Source: Sphingomonas sp. LC-1
GTDB lineage: Bacteria > Pseudomonadota > Alphaproteobacteria > Sphingomonadales > Sphingomonadaceae
DNA: 64,000 nucleotides
NCBI RefSeq assembly: GCF_025371035.1
Contig: NZ_JANZXB010000006.1
Location: forward strand, 1 to 64,000
Direction: 5' to 3'
Below, in pieces: positions 25,840 through 35,078 of the stretch (position 1 is its first letter; every line of letters begins with the position of its first letter). The notes under the pieces were generated by a model. The model was not told the origin of the DNA and searched no databases. It saw nothing but the letters and a program-made list of their open reading frames with translations. A program made the position numbers and the translations under genes.

Positions 25840-28002
25840 TCACCACCGGTATTGCAGCCGGAGATTCAGCGTCCGCCCCGACCCGTAATAACAGGCGGAA
25901 GGCGACGAACACAGCGCGACATAGCGATGATTGGTCAGGTTGCGCGCATTGACCGACAGGATGATGCCGCTGGCAAAGGCCTTGCGCAGGAACAGATCGT
26001 ACAGGGTATAGCTGGGCACACGATAGGCATTGGCCGTGTCGCCATAGGAAACGCCGACATAGCGTACGCCGCCGCCAAGCCCGACCCCGCCCAGCGGCCC
26101 GCCCTCGGCAAAGCGATAGTCGGCAAATAGCGACCCCATCCAATCAGGCACCTGCGCCAGCCGATTGCCCTGTTGCCCGGCCGCGCCACGCGTGATCTCG
26201 CTATCCATATAGGTGCCGGTCGCGATCATGCTGAGCCCGCCGACCAGCGTCGCCTTGCCTTCCAATTCGACTCCCCGAATGCGGCCCTGTCCGGTCTGGA
26301 CCTGGCAGGTTCCGCCCGCGCAGACATGGCTTTCGTCCGGGTCGGGACTGGCGAGATTGTTCTGGGTCAACTGATACGCCGCCGCGGTCAGCAGCGCGTT
26401 GCTGCCACGCGGCTGGAACTTGACGCCCGCCTCATATTGCTCGCCGGTCGTCGGCTTGAACGGCGTGCCGTCAAAATACTGGCCGGTCGTCGGCTGGAAC
26501 GAGGTGGAATAGCTGGCATAGGGCGCAAGGCCGCTCGGCGAGACCCAGGTCGCGCCCGCCCGCCACGTCATCTTGTCGGCCTTGGTCAGCGTCACCGGAT
26601 CGGTGCTGCCGGTCGCCAGCTCGTTGACCTGATGGTTCTTCGCCCAGTCATAGCGCGCGCCCAGCGTGACATGAAGCTGGCCGAGCGTGATCTGATCCTG
26701 GCCATAGGCGCCGACCTGCTCCACCCGCGCGTTCAGATAGACCTGCGGCTTCAGCGTCTGGAAGATCCGCCCCACGCCTTGCGACACGGGATTGAAGATG
26801 TCGGGCATCGGTGGAACGTCCGTCGACAGATCGCGCCGGTGCCGCCATTCGGTATCGAGCAGATCGAGGCCGACCAGTACCCGGTGCGCCAGGGGACCCG
26901 TGTCGATACGGCCTTCGATCTTGGTATCAAGGCCATAGCCATCCGAATGGCCGACGCCTTGCACCGCGCGCCGGTTGATCGTCTGACCATTGGCCAGTGT
27001 GCCGCCACGCAGTACGGTTCCCTGAAACAGCGTCTCGACATGGGTGTAGCGACCATTCTGCCGCAGTTCGAGCCGATCGGAAAAGGCATGGCGCATTTCG
27101 TATCCGACCAGATACTGGTCGCGATCGAAGGTGTTGAACTGGGGTTCGCCGAGAAAGGCGTCGAGCCGGATATGGCGCCCCCCCGCCCCCGGCTGCCGCG
27201 ATCCGACATCGGGCAGGAACTGGAAGGTCGATCCGCCCTCGTCACGCTGATATTGCGCCATAAGCGTGATGCTGGTCGCCGCGTCGGGTGCCCAGCTCAG
27301 GCTGGGGGCGATATAATAACGCCCGGTCTTGATCGCATCGATCTGTGCATCGCCATAGCGCGCCAGGCCGACGAGCCGCGCGCTGATCGTGCCGTCGCGT
27401 GTGAGTGGCCCGGATATGTCGGCCGCGCCCTGATATTGCCATTTGCCGAGATCGGTGAACCCGGCCCCCTGCACCATGATCTCGCCGCGCGGACGCGCGG
27501 TCGGGCGCTTCGTGACCAGATTGACGATACCGCCCGGCGCCACCTGCCCGAACAGCACCGCCGAAGGGCCCTTCAGGACCTCGATCTGCTGAAGCGCGAA
27601 CGGGTCGAACGCGGTCCGCGTCCATTGCCCGCCGGACGGTAGGCGAATGCCGTCGAGGAACAGATTGTCACTGAAGCTGCCGGCCGCGAAGCCGCGTACC
27701 GAAAAGCTGTCGGCACGGCTGTCGATACCGTCCTGCTCGGCCTGGACGCCCGCGGTGTAAGCCAGCGCCTCGGTGACGCTATGGACCGCACGGACGTCGA
27801 GTTCCTCGCGGGTGATGACCGAGATGGATTGCGGCACCTCGATCAAACGCGTCGAGGTTTTGGTTCCCGACGTCGCCTGAGTCTGTCCGGTAGCCGTCAC
27901 GACGATCTCGCTGTTGCGCAGTGCGTCGCCGGTTTTTTCCTGCGCCACCGCCGGCGATGCCGCCGAAGACAGCAGCAACCCGACACCCCAATAAATCTTC
28001 AT
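25840..28002 (-). CDS. TonB-dependent siderophore receptor
   Basis: 720 residues: signal peptide (ending AVAQ near residue 21), a segment RLIEVPQSISVITREELD typical of ferrichrome/pyoverdine-type receptors, plug motif IEVLKGPSAVLFGQVAPGG followed by IVNLVTKRPT, and a barrel ending LNLRLQYRW. A 19-bp Fur-box-like dyad lies about 80 bases upstream, and a siderophore-esterase-like gene follows in the same operon. Iron-siderophore uptake is therefore well supported; the siderophore is unknown. Confidence 0.9.
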   Translation of the reverse strand: MKIYWGVGLLLSSAASPAVAQEKTGDALRNSEIVVTATGQTQATSGTKTSTRLIEVPQSISVITREELDVRAVHSVTEALAYTAGVQAEQDGIDSRADSFSVRGFAAGSFSDNLFLDGIRLPSGGQWTRTAFDPFALQQIEVLKGPSAVLFGQVAPGGIVNLVTKRPTARPRGEIMVQGAGFTDLGKWQYQGAADISGPLTRDGTISARLVGLARYGDAQIDAIKTGRYYIAPSLSWAPDAATSITLMAQYQRDEGGSTFQFLPDVGSRQPGAGGRHIRLDAFLGEPQFNTFDRDQYLVGYEMRHAFSDRLELRQNGRYTHVETLFQGTVLRGGTLANGQTINRRAVQGVGHSDGYGLDTKIEGRIDTGPLAHRVLVGLDLLDTEWRHRRDLSTDVPPMPDIFNPVSQGVGRIFQTLKPQVYLNARVEQVGAYGQDQITLGQLHVTLGARYDWAKNHQVNELATGSTDPVTLTKADKMTWRAGATWVSPSGLAPYASYSTSFQPTTGQYFDGTPFKPTTGEQYEAGVKFQPRGSNALLTAAAYQLTQNNLASPDPDESHVCAGGTCQVQTGQGRIRGVELEGKATLVGGLSMIATGTYMDSEITRGAAGQQGNRLAQVPDWMGSLFADYRFAEGGPLGGVGLGGGVRYVGVSYGDTANAYRVPSYTLYDLFLRKAFASGIILSVNARNLTNHRYVALCSSPSACYYGSGRTLNLRLQYRW

Positions 28003-28079
28003 AGGTCTCCCGCCCCTGGTATCCGCTGCCCTTGAGGCCCGTCGCGGACAATGCGGGATCGCCCTTAGCTACGATAGAT

Positions 28080-28098
28080 AATGCGAGTCAATCGCATT
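28080..28098. promoter_or_regulatory. Fur box-like operator before the siderophore receptor
   Basis: AATGCGA-GTCAA-TCGCATT: perfect seven-base arms around five bases, resembling the alphaproteobacterial Fur/iron-box form. It sits upstream of an iron-uptake operon transcribed leftward from 28002. The rest of the 28003-28280 spacer shows no gene. Confidence 0.65.
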
Positions 28099-28280
28099 TG
28101 GTAAGGGATTAAGATGCTTGTGGAATTCTCGGGAGGTAAATCGCTTCGGGATGGGGCCCAGCGCCGTATCTGCATCGGGGCCCCAGCTATCCTCCACGGA
28201 TCGGCAATGCCGTCAGCCGTTACGTTCCTCGGCAGCGACAGCGATGGACCAAGGCACGCCCCCGAAAAGCGGCGAAAAGC

Positions 28281-29627
28281 TCAAGCCAGCACGCTTGCGG
28301 GCATGGTAATCGCTAGGGTCCGTGCCGGGCTGTAAAGGTTGACGTAGAGGGTGCGGCCATCGGGTGAGAAACAGGCCCCCGCCAACTCGGTCTGTGCGTG
28401 CAGAAAGCCCAATATATAGGTCTGCCCCGCGGGCGTGACGCCGATGAGCCGGTTGGTGACGGTCTCGGTATATTGGTCCTCGCACATGATCAGATGGCCG
28501 TTCGGCGCGACCGTCAGATTGTCTCCGAAGTCGAGCATCGGCTTGCCGGTCGACTCGACGAAGATCTGGACCATGCCGCCCGTCGCCTGATGCCCTTCGT
28601 CGCGGGCGGGGCGATAGCGCATGATCTGGCCCAGCCCGGCCGCCCCGCCCGACGTACAGCAGAAATAGAGTTCGCCACGGCCCATATGGATGCCCTCGCC
28701 ACGGGCGAACAACAATGCTCCAGCGGCCGCGCCGCGCGCGCGCAGATCGTCCTGCGGGCTGTCGACATGGTCGAGATCGATCCAGCGGGTCGGCAGCCAT
28801 TCGCCCGGCGCCACGCCGATACCCGTCCAGTTCCGGCTGTCGCGCCGCGCCGGATCGCGCGCCGCAAGCGCCTGGAGCCGTCCGCCCGCCACCAGCCGGC
28901 CGGGGCGGGCGGGCAGAAACCGATAGAGCAGGCTGTCGTCGCGATCCTCGGTCAGATAGACGATGCCGGTGCGCGGATCGACCGCCGCCGCCTCGTGGTT
29001 GAAACGACCCATGGCGCGCAACGGCACCGGATCGACGCGCCCGCGCGCCGCCGCCGGCACCTCGAAGACCCAGCCATGATCCTGCGAGACGCCACCGCCC
29101 GCACGGGTCACATCCTCTTCGCAGGTCAGCCAGCTTCCCCATGGCGTCGTTCCACCAGCACAATTGCGGATCGTTCCCGCCAGGCTCAGATGCTGTGACA
29201 GGACCCGTCCGCTGGCATCGTCGATGACCAGCGTGGTCGTACCACCCGGCAGGGCGAGCCCATCGGGGTGGCGGTCGAACGCCGCTCCCAAGGCACCGGC
29301 ACGCGCACCCTTTGCGGCATCCTCGGGCAAAAGCTCGTGGTTGCGGACCAGGGCATGGCGTTTGCCGGGCAGCGGGATGCAGCCCATGCCGTCGGCGTGA
29401 TCGGGTACGACCAGCCCATCGTCCATCCTGTCACCCAGCGCCGAGACGATGCGGTAGGAAAAGCCGCTTGGCAGGTCGAGCAGTCCGGCGGGATCGGGCA
29501 GCAGCGGGCCGTATCCGACCCGGCCCGTGTCGGGGACGGCGGCATTCGCGATACGGGCAAGGCCCGCAAAGGCGGTGGCGGTCAGGCCGAGCGTGGCGGA
29601 GCGGCGGGTCGGGGTGAGATCAAGCAT
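28281..29627 (-). CDS. PhoX-like (DUF839) secreted phosphatase
   Basis: 448 residues. The N-terminus has a twin-arginine signal (TPTRRSATLGLTATAFAGLA), as expected for Tat-exported PhoX. Matching PhoX/DUF839 segments include SYRIVSALGDRMDDGLVVPD, RNHELLP, GTTPWGSWLTCEEDV, GRFNHEAAAVDPRTGIVYLTED and CEDQYTETVTNRLIGV. PhoX is a Ca2+/Fe3+ alkaline phosphatase of the periplasm. It is last in a MerC-CobW-Zur operon, its start overlapping the zur stop by a few bases. A zinc-independent phosphatase in a Zur-type operon makes biological sense as a substitute for zinc-dependent PhoA (inference). ATG 29627 is better spaced from AGGA than ATG 29633. Confidence 0.82.
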   Translation of the reverse strand: MLDLTPTRRSATLGLTATAFAGLARIANAAVPDTGRVGYGPLLPDPAGLLDLPSGFSYRIVSALGDRMDDGLVVPDHADGMGCIPLPGKRHALVRNHELLPEDAAKGARAGALGAAFDRHPDGLALPGGTTTLVIDDASGRVLSQHLSLAGTIRNCAGGTTPWGSWLTCEEDVTRAGGGVSQDHGWVFEVPAAARGRVDPVPLRAMGRFNHEAAAVDPRTGIVYLTEDRDDSLLYRFLPARPGRLVAGGRLQALAARDPARRDSRNWTGIGVAPGEWLPTRWIDLDHVDSPQDDLRARGAAAGALLFARGEGIHMGRGELYFCCTSGGAAGLGQIMRYRPARDEGHQATGGMVQIFVESTGKPMLDFGDNLTVAPNGHLIMCEDQYTETVTNRLIGVTPAGQTYILGFLHAQTELAGACFSPDGRTLYVNLYSPARTLAITMPASVLA

Positions 29628-30069
29628 GACCATATCCTGTCGCAGCCATGTTTCGCGCGGATGACGCAGAGGCATGGCCGGCGCAGGCATCGCACAAGCC
29701 GGCGGCTTCGAGCGGTGCGGCGGCCAGTACGAAACCGCGCTGCACCGCTTGCGCTTGGATGGACCGCATCGCGCCATGCTCGATCAATTGCACATGGTGG
29801 CAAGACAGGCAGACGAAGCACAGATCGATCGGCCGCGAACACACGACATAGGCGCGCAGCATCTCGACCCGCAGCACGCGCCGCTGGCGGACCAGTCGCG
29901 CGAGCGTGCGATAAACCTGCGCCGGGACGATCGGATTGACCCGCTCGCTGGCCCGCGCGGCAATGTCATAGGCGCTGAGCGGTCGGCCCCCTTCCGCCAA
30001 TATGCCATGGACCAGCGCCTCGATCTCGCCACAACGCCGCCGGGGCGCGACCTTGCCGTCATGGGTCAT
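29620..30069 (-). CDS. zur: Fur-family regulator, probable Zur
   Basis: 149 residues. A winged-helix region (LSAYDIAARASERVNPIVPAQVYRTLARLVRQRRVLRVE) matches the Fur-family fold, and the C-terminal zinc-site cysteines are CFVCLSC and CDAC. The gene is embedded between a G3E GTPase gene (ATGA overlap) and phoX-like gene, behind a zinc-type dyad at 31618, so zinc sensing is more likely than iron. If so, the operon is autoregulated. Confidence 0.8.
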   Translation of the reverse strand: MTHDGKVAPRRRCGEIEALVHGILAEGGRPLSAYDIAARASERVNPIVPAQVYRTLARLVRQRRVLRVEMLRAYVVCSRPIDLCFVCLSCHHVQLIEHGAMRSIQAQAVQRGFVLAAAPLEAAGLCDACAGHASASSARNMAATGYGHA

Positions 30070-31169
30070 ACGCGGTCGCTCGCCGCGACGCTCTCCACCA
30101 GCCCCTGCAACTGCACCTCGTTCAGCCCCAGCGTCATCAGGGCAAGGGTTCCGCGAAGCTCCTCCGGGTCGATCCCCCGCGTGATGAACACCATGCGCGT
30201 GCGTCGGTCGTCGGATGGCCATCGTTCCAGCTCGACCGGCGGGTGGAATATGTGCTGCACGCCGTGCACCACCACCGGCGCATCGAACCCCGCCAGGTTG
30301 ACGATTCCCTTCACGCGCAGCAGGTCCGCGCCCTTGAACATGGTGAGCAGCCCCAGCCAGCGGTCGAAGGCGACCGGGTCGAGCGGCGTGTCGAAGGTCA
30401 GACAGGTGGCGCGGATGCCGTCGTCATGGCGATTGACGTCGTGGTGATGATGGTCGTGATGGTGGTGGTGGTGCCCGTCCTGATAGGCTTCGTCGGCCAG
30501 CCAGCGGCGGACATCCTCGCTCTTGGCGGCGGGATCGTACAGCCCCACGCCGAACAATAGAGCGGCGTCGACGATGCCGTTGGTGACGGGGATGACCGGT
30601 GCGGCGGGGTTGAGCGTGGCCAGGCGATCGCGCAGCCTGTCCTGCGCGCCCATCCCGACCAGATCGGTCTTGGTCAGCAAGAGCCGATCGGCAACCGCGG
30701 CCTGCTTCACCGCCTCGGCCTGGCTGTCCAGCGTCGCCATCCCAGTCGCCGCATCGACCGTCGCGATGACCGCGTCGAGCCGATAGAGCGATGCCAGCCG
30801 GGGGTCGGTCATCAGCGTGTGCAGGATCGGTGCCGGATCGGCCAGCCCCGTCGTCTCGATCACCACCCGGTCGAACCATGGCTGACCACTGCGTGCGAAG
30901 CGCCATGGTGCGTCCCGCAAGGTGCGCGCCAGATCGCCCCTGATCGTGCAGCACAGGCAGCCGCCGATCATTTCGACGACCATATCCTCGTTCGACCGCG
31001 CGACGAGATCATGATCCAGCCCGACCGCGCCGAACTCGTTGATGACGACCAGCGCCCGCGCCATGTCCGCCGAACGGACCAGATGATTGAGGACCGTCGT
31101 CTTGCCGCTGCCGAGAAAGCCGGTCAGTACCGAGACCGGAATGCGCGCGTCCGCCACCACGCCGCTCAC
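30066..31169 (-). CDS. G3E-family (CobW/ZNG1-like) GTPase metallochaperone with histidine-rich loop
   Basis: 367 residues. Walker A GFLGSGKTT, the metal-binding CxCC motif GGCLCC, GxxD-type ETTGLADP and LTKTD are visible. A histidine-rich loop (GHHHHHHDHHHH, roughly residues 238-250) likely binds zinc. The C-terminal CobW domain follows. Such GTPases deliver zinc or cobalt to client enzymes under limitation. The best start is GTG 31169, which overlaps the MerC stop as GTGA; no ATG fits. It is second in the MerC-CobW-Zur-PhoX operon. Confidence 0.85.
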   Translation of the reverse strand: MSGVVADARIPVSVLTGFLGSGKTTVLNHLVRSADMARALVVINEFGAVGLDHDLVARSNEDMVVEMIGGCLCCTIRGDLARTLRDAPWRFARSGQPWFDRVVIETTGLADPAPILHTLMTDPRLASLYRLDAVIATVDAATGMATLDSQAEAVKQAAVADRLLLTKTDLVGMGAQDRLRDRLATLNPAAPVIPVTNGIVDAALLFGVGLYDPAAKSEDVRRWLADEAYQDGHHHHHHDHHHHDVNRHDDGIRATCLTFDTPLDPVAFDRWLGLLTMFKGADLLRVKGIVNLAGFDAPVVVHGVQHIFHPPVELERWPSDDRRTRMVFITRGIDPEELRGTLALMTLGLNEVQLQGLVESVAASDRV

Positions 31170-31597
31170 GCCCGGTCCTCCGCCGGGCAGGCGGCGGGTG
31201 CGCCCTTCCCATGTGACATGGCTCGCCAATTCCCGACATGCGCCACCGCGAGCAGCACTGCGCCCAGGCTGCTGACCCCGCGCTCGGTCGTCTCGACCGA
31301 GACGGCAAAGGCTCCGATACCGAGCAGCGCCAGCCCGACGACCGCGAGGCGCAGGGGCCAGCGGCTGTCATGCCGCCGCCGCCCCAGCGCCATCGCCAGC
31401 ATGCTGGTCGGCAGCGCCAGCGCGAAGGCGACGGCATGGAAGCTTTCGGGCACCGTCAGCATCGTCGCCAGCACCGGCAGCGCGACCAGCAGGACCGGCA
31501 GCAACAGGCAGTGGATCAGGCACAGCACCGACGCGGTCACCGCGAAACCGTCGAGCCAATATTGCCGACCAAAAGCGATCTTGAAGACACTGGACAC
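31166..31597 (-). CDS. MerC-domain membrane protein
   Basis: 143 residues with four likely membrane segments. The first carries a Cys-x3-Cys pair ([10 protein letters not shown]), the metal-thiolate feature of MerC-type transporters. Standing first in an operon with a zinc-type GTPase and Zur, and preceded by a Zur-like box, it is more likely to handle zinc than mercury (inference); no other mer genes are present. Confidence 0.75.
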   Translation of the reverse strand: MSSVFKIAFGRQYWLDGFAVTASVLCLIHCLLLPVLLVALPVLATMLTVPESFHAVAFALALPTSMLAMALGRRRHDSRWPLRLAVVGLALLGIGAFAVSVETTERGVSSLGAVLLAVAHVGNWRAMSHGKGAPAACPAEDRA

Positions 31598-31617
31598 CGA
31601 ATAGCTCTTTCCATTAA

Positions 31618-31635
31618 GTTATGTTGTAACGTATC
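31618..31635. promoter_or_regulatory. Zur box in the divergent merC-like / cobW-like spacer
   Basis: GTTATGTTGTAACGTATC fits the proteobacterial Zur pattern GnTAnGTTnnAACnTAnC at every fixed position. It lies 21 bases before the MerC start and 17 bases before the second GTPase start, so one site can control both operons. Confidence 0.75.
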
Positions 31636-31651
31636 ACATGGGAATATCGTC

Positions 31652-32884
31652 ATGGCAACCCTTCCGTCTCAGGATCGTCTCCCCGTCACGGTGCTGTCGG
31701 GTTTTCTCGGCGCGGGAAAGACGACGCTGCTCAACCATATCCTGGCCAATCGCGAGGGGCGCCGCGTCGCCGTGATCGTCAACGATATGTCGGAAGTGAA
31801 TATCGACGCCGATCTGGTGCGTGGCGGCGAGGCGGCACTATCGCGATCGGAAGAGGCGCTGGTCGAGATGACCAATGGCTGCATCTGCTGCACGCTGCGC
31901 GACGACCTGCTGGCGGAGGTGCGCGCGCTCGCCGAGGCGGGGCGGTTCGACTATCTGGTGATCGAGTCGACCGGCATTTCCGAACCGCTGCCCGTCGCCA
32001 CCACCTTCTCCTTCCGCGACGAGGAGGGCGTGTCGCTGGGCGATGTGGCGCTGCTCGACACGATGGTGACGGTGGTCGATGCCATCAACCTGCTGGCCGA
32101 TTATTCCAGCCAGGATTTCCTCGCCGATCGCGGCGAGACGATGGGTGAGGAGGACACGCGCAGTCTGGTCGGCCTGCTGGTCGAACAGATCGAGTTCGCC
32201 GATGTGGTGGTGATCAACAAGGCGTCGTCGGTGTCGCCCGAACAGTTCGCGACCGTCAGGAAGCTGGTCGCCAGCCTCAACGCCGATGCCGTCATCGTGC
32301 CCGCCGACCATGGCCGGGTCGATCTGGACCTCGTTCTCGCCACCGGCCTGTTCGACGAGGAGAAAGCGTCGCGCCACCCGCTCTGGGCCAAGGAGCTTTA
32401 CGGCTATGAGCACCACCAGCCCGAGACGGAGGAATATGGCATAGAGAGCTTCGTCTATCGCGCCCGGCAGCCCTTCGATCCGGCGAAGTTCCGCGCCTTC
32501 CTGACCGATGGCGGCCTGGATCACATAGTGCGCGCCAAGGGGCATTTCTGGCTGGCGACGCGGCCAGACTGGGTCGGCGAACTGGCGGTGGCGGGCAGCC
32601 AGACGATGAGCTCCCGCCTCGGCCGCTGGTGGGCGTCGATCCCGAAGAACCAGTGGCCGGATGACGGCCGGTTCGAGGAATTCGTCGCCAGCCACTGGGA
32701 CCCCATCTGGGGCGATCGGCGACAGGAACTGGTGTTCATCGGCATCGGCATGGACGAGGCACGCATCCGGCAGCGGCTCGACGCCTGCCTCCTCGCCGCC
32801 CCCGCCTTCACGCCGAACCTGTGGGCGACGCTGCACGACCCCTTCCCCGCATGGGGCACGCCGCAGTTGCAGGCCGCCGAATGA
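31652..32884 (+). CDS. G3E-family GTPase, ZigA/YciC-type zinc chaperone
   Basis: 410 residues. Walker [10 protein letters not shown], metal motif [14 protein letters not shown] and NKAS switch/base-recognition regions are present; the C-terminal half includes [16 protein letters not shown] and a GHFWLATRP segment typical of YciC/ZigA proteins. It is longer than the first GTPase and has no histidine-rich loop. It starts 17 bases downstream of the Zur box, so expression under zinc starvation is expected. A secreted superoxide dismutase follows after 100 bases. Confidence 0.87.
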   Translation: MATLPSQDRLPVTVLSGFLGAGKTTLLNHILANREGRRVAVIVNDMSEVNIDADLVRGGEAALSRSEEALVEMTNGCICCTLRDDLLAEVRALAEAGRFDYLVIESTGISEPLPVATTFSFRDEEGVSLGDVALLDTMVTVVDAINLLADYSSQDFLADRGETMGEEDTRSLVGLLVEQIEFADVVVINKASSVSPEQFATVRKLVASLNADAVIVPADHGRVDLDLVLATGLFDEEKASRHPLWAKELYGYEHHQPETEEYGIESFVYRARQPFDPAKFRAFLTDGGLDHIVRAKGHFWLATRPDWVGELAVAGSQTMSSRLGRWWASIPKNQWPDDGRFEEFVASHWDPIWGDRRQELVFIGIGMDEARIRQRLDACLLAAPAFTPNLWATLHDPFPAWGTPQLQAAE

Positions 32885-32984
32885 CAGGCGCCGCGATCAG
32901 CGGACGGCTTCGCCGCGTTCGTGGATAACGGCGACTTGTGCCGGACCGCACATCACACCAGCCCCTCTGAACCGGAGAGCAACG

Positions 32985-33671
32985 ATGACATACTGGATTG
33001 CCTGTCTCGCCGCGCTTGCGACGCCCGCCACCGCGCAGGAACAGAAGGCCACGACGCCGTTCGTCCTTGCGCCGCTTCCCTATCCGGCCACCGCGCTTGA
33101 GCCGGTGATCGACGCCGAAACGATGACGCTGCACCATGACCGGCATCATCAGGCCTATATCGATTCGCTCAACAAGGCGATCGCCGCCGATCCGGCACTG
33201 GCGGGGCGGTCGCTGGAGCAGTTGCTCGCCGTCGCCGGGGCGGAACCGGCGGCGGTGCGCAACAATGCGGGCGGCCATTGGAACCACAGCTTCTTCTGGA
33301 AGACGATGGCGCGTCCGGGCACCGGCGGCCAGCCTTCGCCCGAACTCGCGCGGGCGATCGATGCCGCCTTCGGGTCAATGGACGCGATGAAGGCGGCGTT
33401 TAAAACGGCAGGCACGGGGCGCTTCGGCTCGGGCTGGGTCTGGCTGATCCTGGGACCGGACAGCAGGCTCGCCATCGCCTCGACACCCAATCAGGACAAT
33501 CCGCTGATGGACGTGGCCGAAACCCACGGCACGCCGCTGCTCGGCAACGATGTGTGGGAACATGCCTATTATCTGAAGCATCGCAACCGCCGCGCCGACT
33601 ATCTGGATGCATGGTGGCAGGTCGTGGACTGGAAGACGGTATCGGAGCGCTTCGCCGCCGCACGGCGCTAG
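32985..33671 (+). CDS. Secreted iron/manganese superoxide dismutase
   Basis: 228 residues: signal peptide (MTYWIACLAALATPATAQ), then a Fe/Mn-SOD. Metal ligands are seen in LHHDRHHQAY, NHSFFWKTM and DVWEHAYYLKHRN. It would remove superoxide in the periplasm, a job usually done by Cu/Zn-SOD. Placement after a Zur-controlled GTPase suggests a zinc-free replacement enzyme (inference). The start at 32985 has a good GGAGAG site. The 100-base gap holds no obvious terminator. Confidence 0.87.
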   Translation: MTYWIACLAALATPATAQEQKATTPFVLAPLPYPATALEPVIDAETMTLHHDRHHQAYIDSLNKAIAADPALAGRSLEQLLAVAGAEPAAVRNNAGGHWNHSFFWKTMARPGTGGQPSPELARAIDAAFGSMDAMKAAFKTAGTGRFGSGWVWLILGPDSRLAIASTPNQDNPLMDVAETHGTPLLGNDVWEHAYYLKHRNRRADYLDAWWQVVDWKTVSERFAAARR

Positions 33672-33706
33672 CGCATCCCGCAGCCCGACCCCCTGCCATC
33701 GCCGGT

Positions 33707-33720
33707 TTGACAGCGGTCAA
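33707..33720. promoter_or_regulatory. Fnr/FixK-type box before the hemN-like gene
   Basis: TTGACAGCGGTCAA, a perfect TTGAC-N4-GTCAA dyad flanked by T and A, ending 35 bases before the hemN-like start. It would make the hemN-fnr operon respond to low oxygen. Confidence 0.75.
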
Positions 33721-33755
33721 AGGCATCGACCCGGCCGCGGGGCACAAGGTCGGGC

Positions 33756-35078
33756 ATGTGGCCCTATCATCCCGAACTGCTCGCGCGGCCCGTACCGCGC
33801 TACACCAGCTATCCCACCGCCGCCGAATTCCGGGATGCGGTGGGCCATGGCGACATGGCCGCCGCGCTGGACGAAGTGGAGGGCGATACGTCGATCTCGC
33901 TCTACCTGCACATCCCCTATTGCCGGGCGATCTGCTGGTATTGCGGATGCAACACCGGGGCGGCGAACCGAACCGCACGACTCGACGCCTATCTGGCGCG
34001 GTTGCATGAGGAGATCGATCTGGTCGCCGCGCGGCTGGGCGGACGGGGGCGGATCGGGCGGATCGCCTTTGGCGGGGGCAGCCCCAATGCGATTCCGCCC
34101 GCCGCCTTTGCCGCGCTGGTCGCGCATCTTCGTGCCGCATTCGCCTCCGAGCGGATGACCCTGTCGCTGGAAATCGATCCCCGCGGGTTCGACTCCGACT
34201 GGGCGGCGGTCGTCGCGGATGCCGGCGTCACGCGCGCCAGCCTGGGCGTGCAGACCTTCGATCCCGCGCTTCAGGCCGCGATCGGCCGGGTTCAGCCGCA
34301 TGACGAGATTATCCGGACAGTCGGCCTGCTGCGCGCCGCCGGGGTTGGCTCGATCAATTTCGACCTGATGTACGGCCTGCCCGGTCAGGACGAAGCGGCG
34401 TTGGCGGCGACGCTGGAGCAGAGCATCGCGCTCGCCCCGGAACGGCTGGCGGTTTTCGGCTATGCGCATGTCCCGCACCTCATCCCGCGCCAGCGACGGA
34501 TCGATGCACGCGCGCTGCCCGGTGCGGCGGAGCGCTTCGCACAGGCGGCGCTGGCGCATGAGCGGCTGACCTCGGCGGGCTATCGCGCGGTCGGCTTCGA
34601 CCATTTCGCGCTTGCCGACGACACCCTGGCCCGCTCCGCCGACAGCGGAACGCTGCGCCGCAATTTCCAGGGCTTCACCGAGGATCAGGCCGAGACCCTG
34701 ATCGGGCTGGGCGCCAGCGCGATCAGCGAGTTTCCCGATCGCCTGCTGCAAAATGCCAAGAATGCCGGGGAGTGGCATCAGGCGATCGGCGCGGGTCGCT
34801 TCGCCACCGCCCGAGGAGTGGCGCGCGACCCGGTGGAGCAACGACGCGCCAGGGCGATCGCGGCGGTGCTGTGCCACGGCCGCGCCGAACTCGCCGATCT
34901 GCCCGAACGGGAGGCGATCCGCCTGCGCCTCCACCGCTTCGAGCAAGCCGGACTGATCGACTGGCAGGGAACGCGCCTGCGGCTGAACGGCGATGCCCTG
35001 CCCTATGCGCGCAGTATAGCCGCCGCCTTCGACGCATGGCGAACGGAGGACGATATGCGCTTCAGCCATGCCGTCTGA
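33756..35078 (+). CDS. hemN: Oxygen-independent coproporphyrinogen III dehydrogenase (HemN)
   Basis: 440 residues. The radical-SAM cluster motif C-x3-C-x2-C is YCRAICWYCGC (residues ~54-62), preceded by YLHIPYC; later GGGSPN, EIDPRG, SLGVQTFD, FDLMYGLPGQ and the RNFQGFTED/GLGASAIS region match true HemN. It makes protoporphyrinogen IX without oxygen in haem synthesis. It is preceded by an Fnr box and overlaps the downstream Fnr-type regulator gene by 11 bases, so regulator and enzyme are co-expressed. It fits the neighbouring cytochrome bd genes, which need haem at low oxygen. Confidence 0.9.
   Translation: MWPYHPELLARPVPRYTSYPTAAEFRDAVGHGDMAAALDEVEGDTSISLYLHIPYCRAICWYCGCNTGAANRTARLDAYLARLHEEIDLVAARLGGRGRIGRIAFGGGSPNAIPPAAFAALVAHLRAAFASERMTLSLEIDPRGFDSDWAAVVADAGVTRASLGVQTFDPALQAAIGRVQPHDEIIRTVGLLRAAGVGSINFDLMYGLPGQDEAALAATLEQSIALAPERLAVFGYAHVPHLIPRQRRIDARALPGAAERFAQAALAHERLTSAGYRAVGFDHFALADDTLARSADSGTLRRNFQGFTEDQAETLIGLGASAISEFPDRLLQNAKNAGEWHQAIGAGRFATARGVARDPVEQRRARAIAAVLCHGRAELADLPEREAIRLRLHRFEQAGLIDWQGTRLRLNGDALPYARSIAAAFDAWRTEDDMRFSHAV

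Noticed and set aside
30420-30480. His/Asp-coding repeat as a tandem DNA repeat or CRISPR
   Set aside because: It is the histidine-rich metal loop inside the CobW-like GTPase gene, in frame and expected for the family.
31166-31597. Mercury-resistance operon
   Set aside because: Only a MerC-like protein is present, with no MerR, MerA, MerT or MerP; the context is zinc-type.
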